64,000 nucleotides of DNA from an uncultured Chlorobiaceae bacterium (GTDB lineage: Bacteria; Bacteroidota; Chlorobiia; Chlorobiales; Chlorobiaceae): assembly GCA_903843305.1 (NCBI GenBank), contig CAIMPI010000030.1, positions 62,001 to 126,000 of the forward strand. Direction: 5' to 3'. Below are positions 45,642 to 54,022 of the stretch, piece after piece. Under the pieces are notes generated by a model. The model saw nothing but the letters and a program-made list of their open reading frames with translations. It was not told where the DNA came from and made no database searches. The translations under genes and the position numbers were made by a program. Numbering within the stretch: position 1 is the first letter of the stretch; every line of letters starts with the position of its first letter.

Positions 45642-48044
45642 ATGCCCCTAAAAAAATCCGAACTCTACTCCTCCCTCTGGCAAAGTTGTGACGAACTGCG
45701 AGGCGGCATGGATGCCAGCCAGTATAAGGACTATGTCCTCGTCCTGCTTTTTGTGAAATATATTAGTGACAAATATGCCGGTGTGCTCTATGCTCCCATA
45801 ACCATTCCTGATGGTGCAAGCTTCAGGGATATGGTTGCCCTCAAAGGTAAAACCGACATTGGTGACCAGATCAACAAAAAAATTCTTGGGCCACTGGCGA
45901 GCGCCAACAAGCTCTCCGATATGCCGGACTTCAATGACGACACTAAGCTTGGCAGCGGCAAGGACAAGGTCGATACGCTCACCAACCTCATCGCTATTTT
46001 TGAGAATCCGGCGCTTGATTTCTCCAAAAATCGGGCAGAGGGGGACGATATTCTCGGCGATGCCTACGAGTATCTGATGCGCCACTTTGCCACCGAGAGT
46101 GGCAAAAGCAAAGGGCAGTTCTACACCCCTGCCGAGGTGAGCCGCATCATGGCCAGAATTGTCGGTATTCATGATGCCCCCACAACCAATAACACCACGG
46201 TGTACGATCCCACCTGCGGCTCGGGATCGCTCCTCCTGAAGGTGGGTGATGAAGCAACTGCTCGGGTAACGCTCTATGGTCAGGAAAAGGATGCCGCCAC
46301 CTCCGGCCTTGCCCGCATGAACATGATTCTGCACAACAACCCGACAGCAGAAATCAAGCAGGGTAACACACTGGCCAATCCCCTCTTTTTTGATGCCGAT
46401 CTGGGCGATCTCAAAACCTTTGATTATGTCGTCGCCAATCCGCCCTTCAGCGACAAGAGCTGGAGCAAGGGGATTGATCCCCTGAACGATACGCATGGCC
46501 GGTTCCGGCATTTCGGTGTTCCCCCTGCCAAACAGGGAGACTACGCCTACCTGCTCCACATTATCCGTTCACTTAAAAGCACCGGCAAGGGAGCCTGTAT
46601 TTTGCCGCACGGAGTGCTCTTTCGGGGTAATGCCGAGGGCGATATTCGTCGCAAACTTATCAGGATGGGCTACATCAAGGGTATCATCGGTCTTCCGGCC
46701 AACCTCTTTTACGGCACCGGTATCCCCGCCTGCATCATCGTCATCGACAAGAAAGATGCTCATGCCCGCAAAGGCATCTTCATGATCGACGCCAGCGCAG
46801 GATACATGAAGGATGGCCCCAAGAACCGCCTGCGCGACATGGATCTCCACAAGATTGTCGATGTTTTTACCCGGCAACTTGAGATCCCGAAATACTCCCG
46901 GATGGTCAGCATTGAGGAGATTGAGAAAAACGAGTTTAACCTGAACCTTCCGCGCTACATCGACAACCAGGAGGTTGAGGATATTCAGGATATCGAAGGC
47001 CACCTTCGCGGCGGGATTCCATGCGCCGATGTTGATGGGCTCCAGCCCTACTGGGAGGTCTGCCCGGAGCTTCGCCAGACACTCTTTACAGCTAACCGTC
47101 CCGGCTACCTTGATCTTGCTATCCCTAAGGGCACCATCAAGAGCGCCATCTACACCCACCCGGAGTTCGTCACCTTCATCGAGAGCATGAACACCCTCTT
47201 TGCCGAGTGGCAGGAGAGCGCCGCCCTCAGGCTCAAAAACCTTCAGCCCGCGTTTCATCCGAAGGCGTTGATTCAGGAGCTCTCCGAAGAGCTGCTCGCG
47301 CACTACACCGGCAAGCCGCTGATCGACAACTATCACGTCTACCAGCACCTGATGGACTACTGGAGAGAGACCATGCAGGACGACTGCTACCTCATCGCCG
47401 CCGATGGATGGAGAGCTGAAACCTATCGCGTGCTGGTGAAGAACAGCAAAGGGAAAGAGGTGGACAAAGGCTGGGCCTGCGATCTTGTGCCCAGGCAGCT
47501 TGTCATAGCTCGCTACTTTTCCGAAAAGCAGGATGCTATCACCCGGCTTGAGGCTGAACTCGAAAGCCTCACGGCACGCGTCACAGAACTTGAAGAGGAG
47601 CACGGCGGGGAGGAGGGTGTTTTTTCAGGATTGGACAAGGTGAACAAGGCCAATGTTACGGTGCGGTTGAAGGAGATTAAAGGGGAGAGGGAGAGCCAAG
47701 AAGAGTCTGATGTGCTTCGGGAGTGGCTGAAACTTTCAGGCGACGAAGCCGACCTGAAGAAGTCGCACAAGGAGGCTGAGGCCAACCTTGACCTGCTCGC
47801 TTATGCCAAATATCCCTCACTGAGCGAAGATGAGGTAAAAACGCTGGTTGTTGATGATAAATGGCTTGCTACAATTGCCGCTGCCATTCATGGTGAGATG
47901 GATCGCATCAGCCAGACCCTGACCCGCCGTGTGAAAGAGCTTGCCGAACGCTACGAAACGCACCTGCCCGAAGTGAACAGCAATGTCGCCGAGCTGGAGG
48001 CGAAGGTGAATGCACATCTTAAACGAATGGGGATGAACCTGTGA
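45642..48044 (+). CDS. hsdM: Type I restriction-modification methyltransferase subunit
   Basis: Adenine-N6 methyltransferase that, with HsdS, protects self DNA. SAM motif I is DPTCGSGSLL near 190 and catalytic motif IV is NPPFSDKSW near 266. HsdM_N-type helices fill residues 1-150. At 800 residues it is well above the typical 500. The extra C-terminal 300 residues contain a coiled coil (ARVTELEEEHGGEEG around 650) and helices up to the end. Its GC-rich codon use is like its core-genome neighbours and unlike the AT-rich genes that follow. A 64-nt gap leads to hsdS. Confidence 0.95.
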   Translation: MPLKKSELYSSLWQSCDELRGGMDASQYKDYVLVLLFVKYISDKYAGVLYAPITIPDGASFRDMVALKGKTDIGDQINKKILGPLASANKLSDMPDFNDDTKLGSGKDKVDTLTNLIAIFENPALDFSKNRAEGDDILGDAYEYLMRHFATESGKSKGQFYTPAEVSRIMARIVGIHDAPTTNNTTVYDPTCGSGSLLLKVGDEATARVTLYGQEKDAATSGLARMNMILHNNPTAEIKQGNTLANPLFFDADLGDLKTFDYVVANPPFSDKSWSKGIDPLNDTHGRFRHFGVPPAKQGDYAYLLHIIRSLKSTGKGACILPHGVLFRGNAEGDIRRKLIRMGYIKGIIGLPANLFYGTGIPACIIVIDKKDAHARKGIFMIDASAGYMKDGPKNRLRDMDLHKIVDVFTRQLEIPKYSRMVSIEEIEKNEFNLNLPRYIDNQEVEDIQDIEGHLRGGIPCADVDGLQPYWEVCPELRQTLFTANRPGYLDLAIPKGTIKSAIYTHPEFVTFIESMNTLFAEWQESAALRLKNLQPAFHPKALIQELSEELLAHYTGKPLIDNYHVYQHLMDYWRETMQDDCYLIAADGWRAETYRVLVKNSKGKEVDKGWACDLVPRQLVIARYFSEKQDAITRLEAELESLTARVTELEEEHGGEEGVFSGLDKVNKANVTVRLKEIKGERESQEESDVLREWLKLSGDEADLKKSHKEAEANLDLLAYAKYPSLSEDEVKTLVVDDKWLATIAAAIHGEMDRISQTLTRRVKELAERYETHLPEVNSNVAELEAKVNAHLKRMGMNL

Positions 48045-48108
48045 GCAGTTTAAAAAAATTCAAACCCCTCGAATTCGATAGTTTTAGAACCGGAAAGGAG
48101 GTGCGGGC

Positions 48109-49392
48109 ATGAGCGCAGTGGTGAAACCCAGTTACAAGCTGACCGAGGTGGGGCTAATTCCTCAGGATTGGGCTGTGTCGAAGATTTATAATTGTTGTAG
48201 TAAAATAACTGATGGAACGCATGATACGCCAAGGTCTGTAGAATCAGGTATTCCTTTTCTTACAGCTATACATGTAAAAGATAACTTTATTGACTTTGCA
48301 TCAAGTCTCTTTGTAACTCCCACAGATCACGCAGTTATTTTTAGACGGTGCAACCCCGAGAAAAACGATGTATTAATGGTTAACATTGGCGCGGGTGTTG
48401 CTAGAACGGCTGTAGTGAATGTTGATTATGAGTTTAGTTTGAAAAACGTAGCTCTTCTCAAGCCTGCTTTTAAAAGAATTACAGGATCTTTTCTGAACTA
48501 CTCGCTTGCTCAGAGAAAAGCAAAAATTATAAAGGATTTGTCATTCGGTGGGGCACAGCCTTTTTTGTCACTGAAACAAATTGGTGAAATTTTAATTCCA
48601 CTTCCACCGTCCAGCACCGAACAAGAAGCTATAGCCGAAGCTTTGAGTGATGCGGATGCCCTCATTGAATCCCTTGAGCAACTCATCACCAAAAAACGCC
48701 AGATCAAACAAGGCGCCATGCAGGAACTGCTCACCGGCAAAAAACGCCTGCCGGGTTTCAGTGGGGAGTGGGAGGTGAAGAGGTTGGGTGACCTTTTCAG
48801 TTTTAGCGGCGGTTATTCAGCTTCACGAGACCAGCTATCTTCCGAAGGTCATTGCTACCTTCACTATGGGGACATTCACGGATCGTCAAAAATGATCATT
48901 GATGCAAAAGATGATTACCAAAACATCCCAAAGCTTAATATTCCACTGAAGCGAATCGCGTCCAATTCGCTGCTTGAAGATGGTGATGTCGTATTCGTCG
49001 ATGCCTCAGAAGATGACGAAGGCACAAGCAAGTACATCGTGGTCGTGAATAAGGATGATATCCCATTTATAGCAGGGCTACACACCATTGTCGCCAAGAG
49101 CAAGACATCCGAACTGACCCATGAGTATCGGCGTTACTGCTTTCAAACAGCAGACATTCACCAGCAATTCCTGTTTTTTGCTGTTGGTACAAAAGTTTCA
49201 GGTATCAGTAAATCGAACATCCCGAAACTGACACTGCCAGTTCCTCCTTACCCTGAACAAGCCGCTATCGCTGAGATACTGATTGATATGGACACCGAGA
49301 TTGAAGTGCTGGAAGTAAAGCTTGAAAAAGCTCGCAATATCAAGCATGGCATGATGCACAACTTGTTAACTGGAAAAATCCGACTGGTATGA
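48109..49392 (+). CDS. hsdS: Type I restriction-modification specificity subunit
   Basis: Recognises the bipartite target for HsdM and HsdR. The 427-residue protein has two target-recognition domains, each followed by a conserved helix: TRD1 (about 20-165) with AIAEALSDADALIESLEQLI, then TRD2 (about 220-375) with AAIAEILIDMDTEIEVLEVK. The repeats ELLTGKKRL and NLLTGKIRL end each half. TRD1 is visibly more A/T-rich than the central conserved region, as expected for exchanged TRDs. A very strong AAAGGAGGT lies 6 nt before the ATG. It overlaps the next gene by 4 nt (ATGA). Confidence 0.94.
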   Translation: MSAVVKPSYKLTEVGLIPQDWAVSKIYNCCSKITDGTHDTPRSVESGIPFLTAIHVKDNFIDFASSLFVTPTDHAVIFRRCNPEKNDVLMVNIGAGVARTAVVNVDYEFSLKNVALLKPAFKRITGSFLNYSLAQRKAKIIKDLSFGGAQPFLSLKQIGEILIPLPPSSTEQEAIAEALSDADALIESLEQLITKKRQIKQGAMQELLTGKKRLPGFSGEWEVKRLGDLFSFSGGYSASRDQLSSEGHCYLHYGDIHGSSKMIIDAKDDYQNIPKLNIPLKRIASNSLLEDGDVVFVDASEDDEGTSKYIVVVNKDDIPFIAGLHTIVAKSKTSELTHEYRRYCFQTADIHQQFLFFAVGTKVSGISKSNIPKLTLPVPPYPEQAAIAEILIDMDTEIEVLEVKLEKARNIKHGMMHNLLTGKIRLV

Positions 49393-51977
49393 CCGATGAC
49401 ACAAAGACTTGGCTGAATTTACAACACCCTTGGATTCAAGAAGCTGCTTATCGAATTCTTTCTAACGGGAGAATTACCGATCAAGATATAGCAGATTTCG
49501 TGAGTTTGATTAAAACGCCACAAGTTGAAACCAATAACACAACGCAAGCGCCTCGCACTTATCCTGATTTTGGTGTTGGCTTAGCGTCAACAAATCAACT
49601 CAGGCTGGTATCGCTTGGAGATATTATTGGAATCGATAATCTTGCCCCGCGAAATCCTCTATCTTTCGGCAGTGGCAATCTCACTGTTATTTATGGTAAC
49701 AATGGATCAGGTAAATCTGGTTATGCAAGAATTTTAAAAAAAGCATGCGGAAAAGTTGGGGCAGCTGAATTGAAGCCCAATGTCTATAAGCCGACCCCTA
49801 TCCAACGTCAATGCACCATTACTCTCAATATCAATGAGGTAAATACTTCCTATGATTGGCTTGCTAATGCTGATCCTATTCCTGAATTAAGCACTGTGGA
49901 CATTTATGATACGATGAGTGGTCGTATTTACTTAGACGGTGAAACAGAAGTAGCCTATATTCCAGCAGAATTAGTTTTGTTTTCCGATATAGTTGATGTG
50001 TGTAAAAAAGTCGAAAAAGCTCTACTTACTGAACAGTCAAGCCTAAGAAAAATTTTACCTGAGTTACCCAGAATATTTATTGGAACAACGGTTGCAAGTG
50101 AATACACATCAGTTCGTTCAACTACTGGCTCAGAGCAATTAACCCAAATTTTTCCATGGTCTGAAAATGATGAGCGCAGGCTCAATGAGCTGAATGAACG
50201 TTTAAAAATGACTGATCCAGCCTCAGAGGCTGTAAAACGGCGTGCTGTAAAAACTCAGATCAATAGCTTGAAATCTAAGCTCAATGACGCCATTTTATTG
50301 ATTGATGTCAACGCATGTATACGGATTCAGAAACTGGTGAACGATGCCAATACGGCTCGTCAAACGGCTACAGAAGCTGCCCTTGCAATGACAGCATCTT
50401 CGAAATTGGATGGCGTGTCCACAGAGACTTGGCGCACTCTTTGGGATGCGGCTCGAACATATTCTATATCAAAAGCATACCCTGATAAATCTTATCCAAA
50501 TATTGATGAAGGTGCTCAGTGTGTTCTATGCCATCAAATACTTGATGATAATGCGAAGGATCGTTTAACAGATTTCAATAACTATGTCAATGGTACATTG
50601 GAATCTGCTGCGAAAACCGCTGAATTATTAGCGGCTGAATCTATTAGCGCCTTACCGGAAACGCCTGCTGATGAGGTATTGCAAACGGCTGCTCTTGCTG
50701 GAGAATTGACTGACGATATGCTCAGTAAACTAAAATCCGCATGGAAGAAGATTAAAATTTTTGTTGATGAGTTACGTGCTGATCCGCTGAATGAATCCCT
50801 CAGTAGCCATTCTCCTGATGTGAATAATTTGATTTCTGAATTTACAGCGTTATCTGATGCAGCAGAAGCTTCAGCGATTATCTTTGATGGCGATACTGAA
50901 ATTATCGATAGGAACACTATTTCAACAGAAATCCTTGAACTTGAAGCAAAAAAGTGGACATCTCAGCAATCTGAAGCGATTAATGCAGAGATTGCCCGTT
51001 TAAAACAATATGACAAATTTACTGATTGGTGCAGGAAAACAACTACTACTGGAATATCTCGGAAAGCAGGAGAATTATCTCAAACACTCATTACTGATGG
51101 TTATGTCGGGCGCTTCAATGAAGAGCTGCAAAAGCTATGTGCTTCGAACATAAGCGTGGAATTGATAAAGACTCGAGTCGCCAATGGTATGGTTAAGCAT
51201 CGCATCCAACTCAAGTCATCAAACTCTTCAGTAACACGTACAGGCGATATCCTCAGTGAAGGAGAGACTCGGATTGTATCTTTGGCGGCTTTCCTTGCCG
51301 ATGTTACAGGGAAACGGTCAAATGCTCCGTTTGTTTTTGATGATCCTATTTCTTCATTAGATCATGAATATGAATGGGCAGTTGCAACTCGTCTTGCAGC
51401 ATTAGCAGGGGATCGTCAAGTAATCGTGTTTACTCATCGGTTATCACTATATGGTGGACTTGAAGATGCAGCTAAAAAGTTTGGAGAAGAATGGAAGAGC
51501 GATCATTTGAAGCAATTGTGTATTGAGTCATTTTCTGGATCGTGCGGACATCAAGTTGATGATGCCATATGGTCTGTTAATACAAAGAAAGCTAACAATA
51601 TCTTAAACGCCAGACTTTGTTCAGCGAAAAGTGCTTTCGATGCTGGCGATTCTGCAACTTACAGGATAGTCTCTCAAAGTATCTGCTCTGATTTCCGAAA
51701 ACTGTTGGAACGAACGATTGAAGAGGATCTAATGGCAAAAGTGGTTTTAAGACATCGACGAAGCGTGACGACAGAAAATAGGATCAAACTACTTGCAAAA
51801 ATATCACAAGAAGACTGTGTTTATTTTGATGATCTCATGACCAAATATTCTTGCTATGAACATAGTCAGTCAACTGAGGTTCCGCTAACGCTACCAGATG
51901 AACCGAGTCTTCGTGCTGATGTTGAAGGGCTTAAGCGATGGCGTGAATCTTTTACTACAAGAGTTCAATCAACTTAA
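49389..51977 (+). CDS. RloC-like SMC/ABC-type ATPase in the type I RM locus
   Basis: An 862-residue AAA_13/RloC-like protein. ATPase motifs: Walker A GNNGSGKS near 103, ABC-type signature LSEGETRIVSLAAFL near 623, Walker B FVFDDPISSLDH near 654, and THR after it. Long helices between hold a Cys-x-x-Cys (CVLCHQ, near 378), like the zinc hook of Rad50 and RloC. The C-terminal 100 residues have FRKLLERTIEED near 770 and YSCYEHSQ near 818; an Arg-x3-Glu plus a downstream His is the arrangement of PrrC/RloC anticodon-nuclease sites, but I cannot confirm equivalence. It overlaps hsdS by 4 nt. RloC is a translation-blocking back-up to DNA restriction. Confidence 0.75.
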   Translation: MTDDTKTWLNLQHPWIQEAAYRILSNGRITDQDIADFVSLIKTPQVETNNTTQAPRTYPDFGVGLASTNQLRLVSLGDIIGIDNLAPRNPLSFGSGNLTVIYGNNGSGKSGYARILKKACGKVGAAELKPNVYKPTPIQRQCTITLNINEVNTSYDWLANADPIPELSTVDIYDTMSGRIYLDGETEVAYIPAELVLFSDIVDVCKKVEKALLTEQSSLRKILPELPRIFIGTTVASEYTSVRSTTGSEQLTQIFPWSENDERRLNELNERLKMTDPASEAVKRRAVKTQINSLKSKLNDAILLIDVNACIRIQKLVNDANTARQTATEAALAMTASSKLDGVSTETWRTLWDAARTYSISKAYPDKSYPNIDEGAQCVLCHQILDDNAKDRLTDFNNYVNGTLESAAKTAELLAAESISALPETPADEVLQTAALAGELTDDMLSKLKSAWKKIKIFVDELRADPLNESLSSHSPDVNNLISEFTALSDAAEASAIIFDGDTEIIDRNTISTEILELEAKKWTSQQSEAINAEIARLKQYDKFTDWCRKTTTTGISRKAGELSQTLITDGYVGRFNEELQKLCASNISVELIKTRVANGMVKHRIQLKSSNSSVTRTGDILSEGETRIVSLAAFLADVTGKRSNAPFVFDDPISSLDHEYEWAVATRLAALAGDRQVIVFTHRLSLYGGLEDAAKKFGEEWKSDHLKQLCIESFSGSCGHQVDDAIWSVNTKKANNILNARLCSAKSAFDAGDSATYRIVSQSICSDFRKLLERTIEEDLMAKVVLRHRRSVTTENRIKLLAKISQEDCVYFDDLMTKYSCYEHSQSTEVPLTLPDEPSLRADVEGLKRWRESFTTRVQST

Positions 51978-51987
51978 CGATGAATTA

Positions 51988-53940
51988 ATGAAAATCTCCA
52001 CCATTCTTGACCACATTGACAGCGGGCACATGGCGCTTCCTGAGTTTCAGAGGGGTTATGTCTGGAATCGCGATCAGGTTCGTGGGCTTTTTACTTCACT
52101 TTATCGCCGTCATCCAGTAGGAGGGCTTCTGGTTTGGGCAACAGAATCCAAAACGGCTCACCATCGGGGTGACAGCCCTCTTGCAGCTGGGGTCGTGAAA
52201 CTTCTTCTTGATGGGCAACAGCGGATGACATCACTTTACGGTGTTATGAGAGGTAATGCTCCTGAGTTTTTCGATGGTAATAAGCAGGCTTTTACCGGTT
52301 TGCAGTTTCATCTTGAAACAGAGAGCTTTGCCTTTTATCAACCATTAAAAATGAGTGGCGATCCTCTATGGGTTGATGTTACCGAGCTTATGCTTAAGGG
52401 TACTTCCGGATTAGGTGGATTTATCAAACGTTTGAACTCACTCCCTGCTTTATCTGAAAGAGTTGGTGAGTATATCGGCCGACTCAGTCAATTGCTTGCT
52501 ATCACTGATATTGAGCTACATATCGAAGAGGTTACTGGCGCGGATAAAACTCTGGATGTGGTTGTTGATATTTTTAATATGGTCAACAGCGGGGGGACTA
52601 AGCTTTCAAAAGGTGACTTGGCTCTTGCAAAGATTTGCGCCGATTGGCCGGATGCGCGAAACACCATGAAAGCCAAACTCAATGAATGGGCTAAAGTGGA
52701 TTTCCATTTTAATCTTGATTGGCTTTTGCGTTCAGTTAACACCGTATTGACGGGTGAGGCAAAGTTCCAGTTCCTTCATGAGAAAAGTGCGATAGAAATT
52801 CAGGATGCTCTTAAACGAGCCATTAAACATATAGATACCTGCTTGAATCTGATCAGTGGTAGGTTGGGGCTGGATCATGACCAGGTATTCTTTGGACGTT
52901 TCGGGGTTCCGGTTATGGTGCGCTATCTGGATCAACGTTCTGGTCCTATTGATGTAATAGAGCGTGACAAACTTTTGTTCTGGTTTGTTCAGGCCGGAAT
53001 GTGGGGTCGTTTTTCTGGCTCAACCGAGTCTTTCATCGATCAGGATCTTGCGGTTCTGGAAGGTCCCGATGGTGGTTTAGATAAACTACTGGAGCAATTG
53101 CGTCTCTGGCATGGCGGTTTGCGGGTCGAACCGGGACATTTTACAGGTTGGAGCTTAGGTGCACGTTTTTATCCCATTTTGTATCTCCTAACGCGTATGG
53201 GTGAGGCCAATGACTGGGGAACAGGGTTGCCTTTAAAAGCTAACATGCTCGGTAAAATGAATAGTCTTGAGGTACATCATATTTTTCCAAAAGCCCAGCT
53301 TTATAAACAAAACTTTATGCGATCAGATGTCAATGCGCTTGCGAACTTTTGTTTTCTGACCAAAGACACGAATCTGGGCATCAGTGATCGGTTGCCTGAA
53401 CAGTATTTTCCTGAGATTGAAAAAAAACATCCTGGGGCACTTGCATCACAATGGATTCCGATGGATCAAGAATTATGGAAAATTGAAAACTTCAGCAACT
53501 TCCTTGAAGCCAGACAGGCTTTACTATCAGATGAAATGAATCGCAGGATGGAAGATTTGTTGCACGGAGATCTTCTTTGCTTTAAAGGACATAGTGCAGT
53601 TGTGCTTCCACCAGCAGTAATTGAAGGTGGCATAACCAGCAATGAGGAGGAAGAACAATTGGAAGGACTTAATACATGGATGGCTGAACATGAGTTGCCG
53701 GTTGGTCAGTTGTCTTATGAGCTTACTGATCCAAATACGGGCGAGCAAAAAGCTGTTATTGATCTTGCATGGCCCCAGGGTATACAGGAAGAACTAACCC
53801 AGCCGATAGCGTTGCTACTTAATAAAACCGCTGAGACATTGGCCATTGCCAGCCAGGCGGGGTTCCTTTGTTATATATCCATTGAAGAGTTAAAAAAGTA
53901 TGTCAAAACAAAAATCTTAACGGATGAAGCTACCTTTTGA
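51988..53940 (+). CDS. DUF262-HNH protein, GmrSD-like nuclease
   Basis: A 650-residue protein with an N-terminal DUF262 domain (LPEFQRGYVWNRDQV at 16-30; LLDGQQRMTSLYGV near 73), the ParB-like NTPase core that binds and hydrolyses NTP. An HNH nuclease site follows (LEVHHIFPKAQLYKQ near 426, with ALANFCFLT after it). The same pair occurs in GmrSD type IV enzymes that cut glucosylated hydroxymethylcytosine DNA. ATG 51988 gives the family N-terminus MKISTILDHIDSGHM; a frame open from 51898 overlaps the RloC-like gene. It starts 10 nt after that gene. Confidence 0.85.
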   Translation: MKISTILDHIDSGHMALPEFQRGYVWNRDQVRGLFTSLYRRHPVGGLLVWATESKTAHHRGDSPLAAGVVKLLLDGQQRMTSLYGVMRGNAPEFFDGNKQAFTGLQFHLETESFAFYQPLKMSGDPLWVDVTELMLKGTSGLGGFIKRLNSLPALSERVGEYIGRLSQLLAITDIELHIEEVTGADKTLDVVVDIFNMVNSGGTKLSKGDLALAKICADWPDARNTMKAKLNEWAKVDFHFNLDWLLRSVNTVLTGEAKFQFLHEKSAIEIQDALKRAIKHIDTCLNLISGRLGLDHDQVFFGRFGVPVMVRYLDQRSGPIDVIERDKLLFWFVQAGMWGRFSGSTESFIDQDLAVLEGPDGGLDKLLEQLRLWHGGLRVEPGHFTGWSLGARFYPILYLLTRMGEANDWGTGLPLKANMLGKMNSLEVHHIFPKAQLYKQNFMRSDVNALANFCFLTKDTNLGISDRLPEQYFPEIEKKHPGALASQWIPMDQELWKIENFSNFLEARQALLSDEMNRRMEDLLHGDLLCFKGHSAVVLPPAVIEGGITSNEEEEQLEGLNTWMAEHELPVGQLSYELTDPNTGEQKAVIDLAWPQGIQEELTQPIALLLNKTAETLAIASQAGFLCYISIEELKKYVKTKILTDEATF

Positions 53941-54022
53941 TTGTTAAAAGTCCAGTGACTTGTTCAACATCCACTGTAATATTGAAAAGGTTTAATGGTT
54001 GTCAAAATAATATTCAACCCCA

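Noticed and set aside
46569-47603. 344-codon frame antisense to hsdM
   Set aside because: It lies wholly within a clear methyltransferase gene and shows no family motif. Long antisense frames are common in GC-richer genes.
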